NCBI RefSeq assembly: GCF_032362555.1
Contig: NC_083511.1
Location: forward strand, 5,642,001 to 5,706,000
Reading direction: 5' to 3'
Origin: Amyelois transitella
Taxonomy: Eukaryota; Arthropoda; Insecta; Lepidoptera; Pyralidae
Length of the DNA stretch: 64,000 nucleotides
Shown: piece after piece, positions 39,801 through 46,807 of the stretch
Position numbering within the stretch: position 1 is the first letter of the stretch
How the letters are laid out: each line of letters starts with the position of its first letter
The notes under the pieces: generated by a model
What the model was told of the DNA's origin: nothing
The model's input: the letters and a program-made list of their open reading frames with translations, nothing else
The model's database searches: none
Translations under genes and position numbers: made by a program

Positions 39801-42800
39801 GATGCTCTCGCTGCTTGCCTCCGACGGGAACTCAAACCGCGGGGAGTCGATGTTGTAAGTTATGACACCTGTATTCTAATACGCACGTGGCGGCCCCCGT
39901 CCGCGGCGTACACAACGCTTCGCTGGCCGCGCTCGATGCTCTCGCTGCTTGCCTCCGACGGGAACTCAAACCGCGGGGAGTCGATGTTGTATAAGTTATG
40001 ACATCCTGTATTCTAATACGCACGTGACGGCCCCCGTCCGCGGCGTACACACCGCTTCGCTGGCAGCGCTCGATGCTCTCGCTGCTTGCCTCCGACGGGA
40101 ACTCAAACCGCGGGGAGTCGATGTTGTATAAGTTATGACATCCTGTATTCTAATACGCACGTGACGGCCCCCGTCCGCGGCGTACACACCGCTTCGCTGG
40201 CAGCGCTCGATGCTCTCGCTGCTTGCCTCCGACGGGAACTCAAACCGCGGGGAGTCGATGTTGTATAAGTTATGACATCCTGTATTCTAACACGCACGTG
40301 ACGGCCCCCGTCCGCGGCGTACACACCGCTTCGCTGGCAGCGCTCGATGCTCTCGCTGCTTGCCTCCGACGGGAACTCAAACCGCGGGGAGTCGATGTTG
40401 TATAAGTTATGACATCCTGTATTCTAATACGCACGTGACGGCACCCGTCCGCGGCGTACAAACCGCTTCGCTGGCAGCGCTCGATGCTCTCGCTGCTTGC
40501 CTCCGACGGGAACTCAAACCGCGGGGAGTCGATGTTGTATAAGTTATGACATCCTGTATTCTAATACGCACGTGACGGCCCCCGTCCGCGGCGTACACAC
40601 CGCTTCGCTGGCAGCGCTCTATGCTCTCGCTGCTTGCCTCCGACGGGAACTCCAACCGCGGGGAGTCGATGTTGTATAAGTTATGACATCCTGTATTCTA
40701 ACACGCACGTGACGGCCCCCGTCCGCGGCGTACACACCGCTTCGCTGGCAGCGCTCGATGCTCTCGCTGCTTGCCTCCGACGGGAACTCAAACCGCGGGG
40801 AGTCGATGTTGTATAAGTTATGACATCCTGTATTCTAATACGCACGTGACGGCACCCGTCCGCGGCGTACACACCGCTTCGCTGGCAGCGCTCGATGCTC
40901 TCGCTGCTTGCCTCCGACGGGAACTCAAACCGCGGGGAGTCGATGTTGTATAAGTTATGACATCCTGTATTCTAATACGCACGTGACGGCCCCCGTCCGC
41001 GGCGTACACACCGCTTCGCTGGCCGCTCTCGGCGCGCTCATCACTAGCCTTCGATGAGAACTCAAATATTTGTAATTAATATCCAAAACTTATATTTTAA
41101 GCGAAAACTTAATTCAGTTAGACTTTTTTACATGTTATTTTTAATTTTACCGTTTTATTATATGTATTGGTATTTATGGCGTTATGAAAGTAGACTTTGT
41201 ACTAAAAAACGTACACCATCTTACTTACATAACGGTCTTATAAAACTTGTGCTTTGATATTAAAACTGGTTGATGAATATTCACTGAGATCGTGTGCTGC
41301 TATGTAATAATGTTGATTAATAGCACCCGCCTAGTGTGGCTGTTTTTCATGCATTTTGTATGGATGGATTTTACATAGTACGCTAAATACGGAATTGATA
41401 AAAATTTAAAAATTGCATTCAATTTAGTTTGATATTTTACCATAATGATTTTCAAATTTAAATCCCAAGATCCTATGTGATCACGATACAAAAGTGAGGT
41501 CAGACAATTACACTAAATTTTATAATGTTGTATTAGATGGGATTATTAATTACATATTATATATGCGGTAGAGGTTTTCTCACAGAAAAAGTACGTTAAT
41601 ATTATCAGTTTATTATTTATGTGTGTGTGTCATTCAATTAGTACTACTCGGAAACATCTATAGAATTTATTTGTATATTTGATGTAGACATTTTTTGATC
41701 TACAGAAAGCTCAATATTCCTGTTTGAAATTTGTATATCCACCGAGTATATTCGCAAATATAATAAATAAACAAGTGTAGTTGAGTTTACGTTATGATGT
41801 GCTTGCGCCAGAATAAATATACAAAACAAGATATTTTCCTTCATTAGAAAAATAAAATGTCTGCTCTAGATTGTATTAAAAAAATAAAAAAGAGGGTACC
41901 TATCTAGTATCAAGCTCCTTTTCTTTTAATCATAACCTTACTCGGAAAGAAGCTCAGAAAATACGGTTATGAGAAGCTGTACTGAATACAATAAGATACG
42001 AGTATAATGAAGTCTCTCTGAGATCTGCTTACAAACCGTGTTGATACAAGTTAGGTCAATTTATTTTACTTGTATACTTTGATATACCTGTAAAAGAGTA
42101 GTTTTGCATCACAGAATTACTAAAGTAACTACACTGCAAATACTATGAAATATTTTAAATGAAATCATTTCATAATCTTTGTTCCGTATATTAAAAGAAG
42201 TGATGTCAGACTTCAGGTTCAAGTTAATTTTTGTTTGTGCGAAAACAACCAAGGATAGATGACTGACATCAATCAAGACTAACCTTAATCGCTAAATGGA
42301 TTTCACTAAATTTATCACACAGCTAATCATACTAATGTATTTATATTACCATCTACTTGGGAAAGATTTTTGAAATTCTTCACAGCTCTATAAAATGCTA
42401 ATATTAAATATGAAGACTGACCGCAAACAGTTTGAATTCGAACTGGAATTCAAACCCCGAATTTCAGATAAGGCTATGCATTTCGAACAATTAAACTATT
42501 CGATCCGAAAATTCCCTCGCAGATCAAATATTTTACATATTCAAATATAGGTCTGTGAAAACAGGTGCTGAAATTCATGAAGTTCAGGTTTATCCATCTG
42601 TTTTCTGTTGACCTTGATAATATAATAGTTAGATAAACGCATCAGAAATGCCTCTAAATACATCAAGAAAACTATTTATTAACATGAACATCACTAAATA
42701 AAGGTGGTTGTTGCCGCTGGAGAGTACACCACTGGCAGCGCTTGGCTCTCCGAAGAGAAGCTGTTGGAACAAGCTCGGGACATGTGGCGCAGGTTGAGTG

Positions 42801-43427
42801 ACGAGCAGAAGGGCGCGTACGGCGAGGACTACTTCGAACAAGCCCTGAGGAGCCTAGAGAAATACACTAAGAGCGCGGTAATTTTTAAAAACTAATTACA
42901 CAGAATGAGTTAACTGCAAGTTAACCTTGTGTTTAAGTATTGTTTAGTACTTATTACGTGTCATCGTCCTACTGGCTTAAGTCCCAGTTGTGTCCTCACT
43001 TAACTGATGAGGAGGTCCGGGTCCGCCTGTGACTACAATCCACGAAGCAACCCCCGTCTGATCTGTGCATCCTTGATGTCCCCTGCTAACACATAATGGC
43101 TCAAGGTTTTAAATACATCCAGTTGCCTGAATATATAGATTTCCTCACGATGCTTTGCCACAATTAAAATACCTTTTGTGTGGGTATTAATCTAGTTTTA
43201 TTTGGATAAGGAAATCATTTAAATTATATAAACATTTTAGTTAATATAATTATTATTTTCGTGTACAGGATGCCGACTTGACTGCAGTGACCCGCGCTCT
43301 GAGTGACGGTGTGACCCGCACCTTCCCACTGGCTCGCTACACCCCCGTCTCCCCCCGCGAAAAGCTCAAGTCTTTGCTCGCCGAACATATGCCCCGCTCA
43401 CTCTATGAAGGCCTCTACTCTGACTAA
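12699..43427 (+). CDS. Membrane-anchored short-chain dehydrogenase/reductase (SDR), seven coding exons, probable pseudoenzyme
   Basis: The exons are 12699-12809, 17085-17264, 37299-37502, 38633-38786, 39125-39312, 42704-42877 and 43269-43427 (1170 nt, 389 aa). Every boundary has GT/AG sites and the phases agree. Residues 1-37 are basic and serine-rich; about 48-68 and 73-93 are two membrane helices; the SDR fold starts near 102. The closest family by layout is the HSD17B2 / BDH1 / retinol dehydrogenase group (SDR9C-like), whose members use NAD(P)H on steroids, retinoids or hydroxybutyrate at ER or mitochondrial membranes. Key motifs are altered: TGxxxGxG reads TGCDNVLG (109-115, middle Gly to Val), NNAG reads NCES (189-192), and at the Ser-x12-Tyr-x3-Lys site Ser241 is kept but Tyr is His254 and Lys is Leu258. 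The structural Asn in EVNLLG remains. Catalysis is therefore doubtful. The start ATG (cagaATGg) is the first after an acceptor at 12676. Confidence 0.85.
12826..13050 (-). mobile_element. LINE 3'-end fragment in SDR intron 1
   Basis: A minus-strand open frame of 69 codons (12834-13043) matches the C terminus of the LINE at 8010-9011 (GRPRRTYLDQIKEVLVKG ... AYPSGKEA). On the + strand it is preceded by catacatacata, the 3' tail. The copy is severely 5'-truncated, about 210 bp of coding sequence. Confidence 0.85.
13262..13806 (+). repeat. Direct tandem repeat, copy 1 (545 bp)
   Basis: It matches the adjacent copy with only a handful of differences (for example gatgcgg/gatgcaa, taccacggg/taccgcggg, and T-run length). 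The abrupt shared right boundary is taaattacaa. Confidence 0.92.
13807..14350 (+). repeat. Direct tandem repeat, copy 2 (544 bp)
   Basis: Second copy of the module, directly abutting the first. Its few differences suggest a recent duplication. Confidence 0.92.
15358..15592 (+). repeat. SINE-like (CATA)n-tailed repeat, lacking the head
   Basis: It runs from aaaagaataggaccactcc to gacgtgaccatatgtatgtatg. The head ggttcccggcacc is missing. Confidence 0.85.
16397..16600 (-). repeat. SINE-like (CATA)n-tailed repeat, diverged
   Basis: It is recognisable from cacttgcggggtagacag to gacatatatgggaa. It lies in SDR intron 1 and produces a chance open frame at 16267-16488. Confidence 0.75.
17085..17264 (+). 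CDS. SDR gene, coding exon 2 (two membrane segments)
   Basis: 60 codons between a gttgcag acceptor and a caggtaagc donor, phase 0 on both sides. It encodes EVPWDIIDRCALPIVLCHAL and then two hydrophobic stretches separated by a short polar loop (NALHLSQ). It is markedly GC-richer than the flanking introns. A decayed second copy lies 38 bp downstream. Confidence 0.85.
17303..17425 (+). pseudogene. Decayed tandem copy of SDR exon 2
   Basis: From gacgtcatcgact to atcactggctcactct it aligns to the middle and end of exon 2 with a roughly 25-bp deletion and many substitutions. Examples are ttgttccacgcgttcgccgt against ttgtgccacgcgttggccgt, and ttctggtttgccatctt against ctctggtttgccatctc. An in-frame TAG appears right after the start and no donor follows, so it is a dead exon duplicate. 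Confidence 0.85.
17430..18830. other. SDR intron 2, 5' part, no gene seen
   Basis: AT-rich intronic DNA with no recognisable repeat or coding segment apart from short stretches. Confidence 0.4.
18833..18875. repeat. Perfect 20-bp hairpin with 3-nt loop
   Basis: The arm at 18833-18852 (atacttttcatgtgaacgta) is followed by tct and its exact complement at 18856-18875. No flanking duplication is obvious. Confidence 0.9.
19135..19400 (-). repeat. SINE-like repeat, diverged, with internal insertion
   Basis: It runs from ttacctctttatctcttag (diverged tail end) to ggagttgtctcttttttattaaagtgccgg. About 70 bp of unrelated sequence separates the two halves. Confidence 0.6.
19405..21090. other. SDR intron 2, no gene seen
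   Basis: The open frames of 60-65 codons here show no domain or coding bias. Confidence 0.4.
21107..21220 (+). other. Candidate cryptic or alternative exon in SDR intron 2
   Basis: A GC-rich island follows a good acceptor (aattgcag). Read in phase 0, which is the phase left by SDR exon 2, it is open for 37 codons (NRPPVSGYDLDTGHAGRPTG ...) to a TAA. It could be an alternative terminal exon giving a truncated membrane protein without the SDR domain. It could equally be an eroded repeat; no domain is recognised. Confidence 0.2.
21230..22380. other. SDR intron 2, no gene seen
   Basis: AT-rich intronic DNA. No supported coding or RNA feature. Confidence 0.4.
22380..22450 (+). repeat. Eroded tRNA-like / SINE head
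   Basis: It contains a good B-box-like motif (ggttcaaatccc) about 50 bp after a degenerate upstream block (cgactcgaccaatgcg) and is followed by a T-rich run. It resembles a decayed tRNA-derived SINE head; the A-box is not convincing. Confidence 0.35.
22611..22848 (+). repeat. Two-copy tandem repeat, period 118 bp
   Basis: The copies at 22611-22728 and 22729-22848 share caagatggc(c/g)gcc, acaaaatggcggata and gggtatcaaatgaaagg. Each contains a small inverted pair (atggccgcc / atggcgg). Confidence 0.88.
22925..23567. mobile_element. Fold-back element with perfect 165-bp inverted repeats
   Basis: The arms at 22925-23089 and 23403-23567 are identical reverse complements by base-by-base reading, separated by a 313-bp spacer. 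The spacer has no long open frame and carries its own partial inverted motif (aggcagttg ... caactgcct). I could not identify a target-site duplication. It lies inside SDR intron 2, so a transcript of the gene would fold into a long perfect duplex. Confidence 0.9.
23600..23810 (+). repeat. Degenerate interspersed repeat (Lepidoptera-type low-complexity-free family)
   Basis: The block ggtggggtgacatcatgagg ... gtgatccaatacgggtttag ... ttcgtgtaaaaacctgactt recurs in eroded form at 31605-31720, 33270-33370, 42965-43170 and 62120-62290. No coding potential. Confidence 0.55.
23815..25630. other. SDR intron 2, mostly featureless
   Basis: It holds scattered Helitron-like scraps (a GTCTGTCTGTTTG run near 24427; gttgcgggcaacatctagtg near 24876). 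A GC-richer island sits at about 25090-25310 with an 88-codon frame (24962-25228) that has no recognised domain. Confidence 0.4.
25640..25985 (+). repeat. Helitron-like non-autonomous repeat, plus orientation
   Basis: It opens with ctatataataaatctgtagg and contains ctatctgtctgtttgtatg and ggttcgatttcgatgaaact. It is the same family as the minus copy at 5602-5960; the GC-rich CTAG end is not preserved. Confidence 0.5.
26018..26155 (-). repeat. SINE-like (CATA)n-tailed repeat, 3' half
   Basis: It runs from tacatacatataatcacttc to atagtgacaggttgccagcc; the head half is missing. Confidence 0.8.
26685..26880 (-). repeat. Small GC-ended interspersed repeat
   Basis: Both ends are GC-rich (ttgcgggaagtagccc on the left, aaagccggggcgggtcgct on the right) around an AT-rich core, unlike the surrounding intron. 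The right end resembles a short element common in moth genomes, but I cannot name it. A similar gcgggaag-containing patch lies at 49960-50060. Confidence 0.4.
26885..27845. other. SDR intron 2, no gene seen
   Basis: AT-rich intronic DNA without a recognisable repeat. Confidence 0.4.
27850..27970 (-). repeat. SINE-like (CATA)n-tailed repeat, 3' fragment
   Basis: The catacatacatataatcacgtc tail and the gacagagcctacag ... tgagattcaaatag interior are present; the head is absent. Confidence 0.78.
28545..28715 (-). repeat. Helitron-like non-autonomous repeat, short
   Basis: It begins actagctgttccggcaaac, the complement of a ...AGCTAGT end, and finishes at tatataagatt. The interior includes cagtcaagccgtttcgg. 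It is about 170 bp and non-coding. Confidence 0.45.
28810..29205. other. SDR intron 2, eroded repeat remnants
   Basis: A T-run followed by caaattcaaaactttattgt suggests the 3' end of an old retroposon in minus orientation. Nothing codes. Confidence 0.3.
29215..29304. mobile_element. 90-bp mariner-type MITE with TA target duplication
   Basis: The ends CAGTCAACTGCATATCAA and TTGATATGCTGTTGACTG are near-perfect inverted repeats, one mismatch over 18 bp. The element is bounded on both sides by TA (29213-29214 and 29305-29306), the Tc1/mariner signature. Transcribed, it would form a hairpin of pre-miRNA size. Confidence 0.85.
29598..29800 (-). repeat. SINE-like (CATA)n-tailed repeat, diverged
   Basis: It runs from catacatacatataatcacgtc to ccatatacacggga. 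The spacer between the two conserved halves is disturbed (tctcgctcatcatcagctcg). Confidence 0.78.
30125..30300 (-). repeat. Helitron-like remnant
   Basis: The ctagttttacccgcagctttgcc start looks like the complement of a GC-rich Helitron-type end. An AT-rich body with no coding follows. It is preceded by a small tandem run of catacctatata at about 30085-30125. Confidence 0.35.
30305..32730. other. SDR intron 2, no gene seen
   Basis: It holds an eroded copy of the 23.6-kb repeat family near 31605-31720. The 63-codon minus frame at 31393 and others have no recognised domain. The tRNA-like scrap near 32210-32280 is too poor to call. Confidence 0.4.
32737..33001 (+). repeat. SINE-like (CATA)n-tailed repeat, full length
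   Basis: One of the best copies. It runs from the head tgccgtgtggttcccggca, through ggcgactaagggataggctt and gatgggctagcaacctgtc, to gacgtgatcatatgtatgtatg. Confidence 0.9.
33438..33690 (+). repeat. tRNA-derived SINE, plus orientation
   Basis: It has the A-box-like tctggcacagcggtagtacg and B-box ggttcaaatcc, followed by the body ggcctgggtcttggatg and a gtatttatttatt tail. The B-box has one change relative to the other copies. Confidence 0.88.
33859..33922. repeat. Perfect 29-bp hairpin with 6-nt loop
   Basis: The arm at 33859-33887 and its exact complement at 33894-33922 flank the loop ggattg. It is part of a larger nested palindromic cluster extending to about 34037. Confidence 0.92.
33923..34037. 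repeat. Nested imperfect inverted repeat
   Basis: The left arm (gggaatttccaaaaattgtt, then gtagaggcaatcctct) is mirrored by agaggattgcctct and cttggaaattccc. The central direct copies make both strands open, which explains the overlapping frames at 33707-34171 (-) and 33915-34118 (+). I see no protein family in either. Confidence 0.8.
34045..36055. other. SDR intron 2, no gene seen
   Basis: AT-rich. A small hairpin (aatatttggtgt / acaccaaatatt) lies at about 36012-36056. The frames at 35197 and elsewhere have no recognised domain. Confidence 0.4.
36060..36540 (+). pseudogene. Decayed LINE reverse-transcriptase 3' fragment (second family)
   Basis: Conceptual translation across shifted frames shows LLNLYTAQVRSYMEYCF, then GSSRYQLKPW, then LCVFHWLHFGECALKFLIP, and finally RFAKFLRTA and DSLP before ttcattcataaaac. 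This order (AQVRxxMEYC, LCVFxRIxxGECxxELF, FLxRTAxLWNxLP) is the C-terminal signature of a jockey/CR1-type LINE group common in insects. At least two frameshifts and in-frame stops are present. Confidence 0.6.
36877..37128 (-). repeat. SINE-like (CATA)n-tailed repeat, near full length
   Basis: It runs from cattacatatggtcacgtc to gctgggaaccacagggca. It is the last repeat before SDR exon 3, ending 171 bp upstream of the acceptor. Confidence 0.88.
37299..37502 (+). CDS. SDR gene, coding exon 3 (cofactor-binding half)
   Basis: 68 codons, phase 0 at both ends (tattccag acceptor, cag|gtgatt donor). It encodes the beta1-alphaA segment GKAVLVTGCDNVLGNALARR, then DLGYHVFAGF and LHTLQLDCTSETQ. The glycine motif has Val where the family's second Gly normally sits. 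The GC content contrasts sharply with the introns. Confidence 0.92.
38633..38786 (+). CDS. SDR gene, coding exon 4
   Basis: 154 nt, phase 0 to phase 1, with acceptor ctttcag and donor g|gtaagt. It encodes ILSASLYIVDHLPDGAQGLW, AVVNCESW (replacing the NNAG loop) and the alphaE segment IKRAMEVNLLG with its structural Asn. Confidence 0.9.
38799..38870 (+). repeat. GCTACGA-rich interspersed repeat
   Basis: The run of gctacgaa / cgctacgag / cctacgaaagccctacgg motifs just after exon 4 resembles the patch at 46630-46695. It is probably a small MITE-like repeat; the family is unknown to me. Confidence 0.4.
39125..39312 (+). CDS. SDR gene, coding exon 5 (catalytic segment)
   Basis: 188 nt, phase 1 to phase 0. 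It encodes GPARLVQVMLPLVRRARGRI, VLASSILTHVAAPVRGVHTA and then SLAALDALAACLRRELKPRG. Ser241 aligns with the catalytic Ser; 13 residues later His254 stands at the Tyr position and Leu258 at the Lys position. The natural end is GATGTT|gtaagt at 39312/39313, because exon 6 continues in phase 0. The last 108 nt of this exon are the founder of the tandem array that follows. Confidence 0.85.
39205..41060 (+). repeat. Exon-derived tandem array, 13 units plus a degraded 14th
   Basis: Each unit contains the last ~108 nt of SDR exon 5, its splice-donor region, and about 27 nt of intron (ttatgacatcctgtattcta). Donor positions are 39313, 39448, 39583, 39718, 39855, 39989, 40126, 40263, 40400, 40537, 40674, 40811 and 40948. 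Periods are 135, 135, 135, 137, 134, then 137 throughout. Donors at 39313, 39448, 39583 and 39855 read gtaagt; the rest read gtataagt. The last unit (40949-41060) decays after ttcgctggccgctct. Units are almost identical, so the array is young or homogenised. Confidence 0.96.
39313..39723 (+). other. Possible in-frame extension of SDR exon 5 (alternative donors)
   Basis: The exon-5 reading frame stays open through the intronic spacer and the next three units to a TAA at 39721-39723. Use of the donors at 39448 or 39583 in place of 39313 would add 45 or 90 residues (SYDILYSNTHVAAPVRG repeated) and still join exon 6 in phase. Whether such transcripts exist cannot be told from DNA. Confidence 0.3.
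41060..42600. other. SDR intron 5, 3' part, no gene seen
   Basis: AT-rich with several chance open frames of 60-70 codons on both strands. No repeat family recognised. Confidence 0.45.
42704..42877 (+). CDS. SDR gene, coding exon 6
   Basis: 58 codons, phase 0 to 0 (aaag acceptor, gcg|gtaatt donor). It encodes VVVAAGEYTTGSAW and the amphipathic helical segment QARDMWRRLSDEQKGAYGED. VVVAAG sits where catalytic members have a PG motif after beta6. The remainder corresponds to the variable substrate-binding lid. Confidence 0.88.
42965..43170 (+). repeat. Eroded interspersed repeat in SDR intron 6
   Basis: Blocks such as ctggcttaagtcccagttgtg, gatgaggaggtccgggtccg and tcctcacgatgctttgcc look like the 5' portion of the repeat family seen at 23.6 kb. 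Non-coding. Confidence 0.4.
43269..43427 (+). CDS. SDR gene, terminal coding exon 7
   Basis: 52 codons plus TAA, entered in phase 0 after gtgtacag. It encodes DADLTAVTRALSDGVTRTFP, then LARYTPVSPREKLKSLLAEH and the C terminus MPRSLYEGLYSD. A possible poly(A) signal AATAAA lies at 43475-43480, 48 bp after the stop. Confidence 0.9.
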   Translation, partial: DADLTAVTRALSDGVTRTFPLARYTPVSPREKLKSLLAEHMPRSLYEGLYSD

Positions 43428-43474
43428 AAAATAACACGATATCATAACGGTTCTAGGATTACGCACCAATCAAG

Positions 43475-43480
43475 AATAAA
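43475..43480 (+). terminator. Candidate poly(A) signal of the SDR gene
   Basis: AATAAA, 48 bp past the stop codon. It is the first such hexamer on this strand after exon 7; the 3' UTR may extend further. Confidence 0.35.
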
Positions 43481-43489
43481 CTGGCATAT

Positions 43490-45395
43490 TAGTTTACATT
43501 GCCTTGCGGTGAATTAAAACTCATGTACATAGCAAGTCACTACATACTTTACAATAGACTTTTTGATTTTCTTTTTCTTCAGTTTCTAAAGGGTATCTTA
43601 ATTTTAATGAGAAACAGAAAAGAGTAAAACCAATTTTTGTAGTGACCAATTATATTATAGTACATATATGTAGAGATGATTATCGTAGATATAGCTCAAA
43701 ACCTAGTAGGTATTTGTATATTACTGAGAGCTATATCTTATTCATTTTCATGCTCTCGTGACTTAATAGTCACTTTACTGGGATAAAATAGCCATTTGTT
43801 AAATGAGGCCAGAAAAGTAGTCAAAGCCCACACGAGTTACGTAAGCTTTTTAGCTGGTGCAAGTTTGCTGATCATTTAAGCGGGTTTTTCCCACTTGAAC
43901 ACGTTTTCAAAGCGTCTCGTTAGCAAAAAGTTGTAACCAACTAGAAATACCAATTAAGTGTTTTGGTATACTATACAATCCCATACAGATTTAAAGACCC
44001 CCATAATGGCTTACCGTCGTCAAAATTTTATCTAGATTTCAGATTAGAAAACGAAAAGGCCGCCTGTGAGTGACATTTTTAATTACAGTAATAACACATC
44101 TACAAAGCTCTATACTTTATATACAGTAATCTACAATTATACAAATGAATATTTGATTCGATGGATGCGGTCTTGTATTCGCGAAGCGAACACTTGTTTT
44201 AATTTAACGAAACTGATGAATTAATAATTAGTTTGGTTTTAAATCATTCGTCTGGATTACAATGCGAGATTGTTCCACCACATTCAATCATAAAACAAGT
44301 GACCCGATAAATTAGTCCTTATTAATTCGAAGGTGGTCACTTGTTCTCATTACTCACTGGCTCTCAATCATATCTGTCAATCGCATATGCTCTCATCTAT
44401 TTACGCATTTAATTAAAATTCATGTCTTCGTAGTGCACCTGTTGGTATAAGATTGACTATAATAATGTGCTGGAAAATTAAGTTAATATAAAGTATGAAT
44501 AGGATTTATGTTTTTTGTGCTTATTCTTCCGTATGTTTGTAGACTTACGTAATACTTCAAGTTTCAGAACTTTGGATTATACCTATACCTATATAAACTC
44601 GTAATGAAATTTGGAAAACTTTGTTTTCTGAATGTTTAACTGTTTCCTATTACGAGTATCATGCTTCTTCTGTGTATACATAAGTTGTTGTGAGGTTAAA
44701 GTTACTGACTAAGTAAGTAGTTCACAGATGACAAAGTTAAAAATGCAGCAAGTTGAGGCTAGTTTTAAGCGCATTTAAGGAAACTCATATTTTACTGTTG
44801 AATTTGTGTAACGTTATCTGAAAATTGTGTTTTTTTTTAATAAACAATCAAAAAAAAATATGAACAGTCAATTATTCCAGCACATACTGTCTGGCATTAG
44901 TGCCGGTTGTGTCCTTCCTTCCTCAACTCCCTGGAGAGAATGAAAATACCAAAAATATGTAGATCATCCGAAGTGAATTCTTTAATTTAACATGATGTGT
45001 GGTTTTGCCAAAAGCAGACCAAACTTCTCCGAAACTACGGCGGCCAACTTATCGCTCTTCCGATTTGCTGCCTACTGACCCAATTTGGTTGCCCGCGAAA
45101 TTATTTTCATATATTTGAAATCGAATACATGCAATTGGATCAATGTTTAAAATTTAACGAATAGGTTTATTTGGACCGTCGAAAGCACAAGCGTGGAAAA
45201 ATGTAACCCATAAAATAAAACTAAGCGTTCATTTAATAATGGATAGCCTAAAAAAATATTAATGTCTTAATTTTTATTTAAATACGATTATATCGAAAAA
45301 AGTACGAAATAAAAAGTGAATAAAACAAAAACAAATCCTTGCAAATGAAACTGAAACATCTTAATAATTAGCAGACAATATTTTCGATGTAATTA
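43490..45395. other. Intergenic, no gene seen
   Basis: AT-rich; no domain-bearing frame or clear repeat. Confidence 0.45.
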
Positions 45396-45396
45396 T

Positions 45397-45605
45397 ACAT
45401 ACGTGCATACATACGGTCACATCTATATCCCTTGTGGGGTAGACAGAGCCAACAGTCTTAAAAAGACTGATAGGCCACGTTCAGCTATTTGGCTTAGTGA
45501 TAGAATTGAGATTCAAATAGTGACAGGTTGCTAACCCATCGCCTAAAAAAAGAATCCCGAGTTTGTAAGCCTATCGAAATCATAGTTATTATATCCCTTA
45601 GTCAT
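45397..45605 (-). repeat. SINE-like (CATA)n-tailed repeat, head truncated
   Basis: It runs from catacatacggtcacatctat to gtttgtaagcctat. The head end is scrambled (cccttagtcatcttag duplicates). Confidence 0.8.
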
Positions 45606-45609
45606 CTTA

Positions 45610-46800
45610 GTCTATCCCTTAATCATAATTAATATTATATGATGTAATTTCTTATTAAATCTGTAATCAAGAAATTACGACATGGATTAAAAAAATAATT
45701 AGATTATGACCTCGATTTGAATAATTGCGATGTAAAATGAGCCTTTCTATCCAGAGTGTTCTTGATATTATCCTATTCAAACGGCCCGACTGTTACCTTA
45801 CCTAGTATTAATCTTCCAAGTCGTCTTTATTCAGAAAACAAATTAAGTTCATAATAGTGATGAACTTTGATGTCATCAGGTTAGCTAGAAGAGACCCCAC
45901 TTAGGGATAAGCTCGCCTTTGTACTGTACTACTGTTTTATATTTGTAATTTCATCCTTTATTGAACAATAAATCCTTACTTACTTCCTTACTTACTCATT
46001 TATACTCCATCGCCAACTAGCTTATTTTACATTCTCTCTGAAAAATGCCCTGAAATTTTATCATGATAACAATGAATACCTAAAAAGGAACACATATTAC
46101 GAGTATATTATACATATATGTGTCGATCCCTGTTTGCCCGCCCAGCCACGGGCAGCCAATCTTTTTTGTTTTATTTCGAACCCACGGAAAGCATATAGTG
46201 CCGTCAAAAATACATATATTTGTTTCATATTTTTTTTAATTTTTCACTTTCAAATGTAGCTTTAAAAAAGTCCAACAACAAAGATGGATGGAACCTTTGA
46301 AGACCCGCGTATTTGTTCAACGTTAACAATAGATAGATCTAAACAAAAGAAAGATGACTCGTTACACGATACCTTAGTGTTTGAAATTTTTCCTCTGATG
46401 GATGTGTCACTTTGTTGAGGAGATATGATAAATGACATTGTTTGTGACGGTATTTTCTCAGTGTCTTTTGCTTATTATAATAGATAATTATGTTTCAACT
46501 GTCAGAATTTAGTCTAATATTTTTTAAATCAATTAAATTTAACAATATCATTAATTTTAATCATCTTACCAGGATCTATATCGTTCAAATCTAATCTACA
46601 GGGTCATCTAAATTTATTTATATTTTGTAGCAGTGCTACGATGCTACGAGCTACGACTGTATAGTCTTAGCATCTGCTACGAGCTACAAGCGCTTTACGA
46701 AATTGTTTTCCATAATACCTTAGTAAATACTGGCAGTACATTTATATTTTGTGATACCACAGATTAATTAGTAGTAAATATATGCTTAGCTAAATATTTA
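45610..46800. other. Intergenic, no gene seen
   Basis: It contains a GCTACGA-rich patch at 46630-46695 like the one after SDR exon 4. Nothing else recognised. Confidence 0.4.
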
Positions 46801-46807
46801 CATTTAA

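Noticed and set aside
39157-41009. Many overlapping open frames on both strands in the exon-5 array, including repeated 60-63-codon proteins
   Set aside because: They are shadows of one tandem unit whose GC-rich sequence is open in several frames; only the frame continuing from exon 5 has splice and family support.
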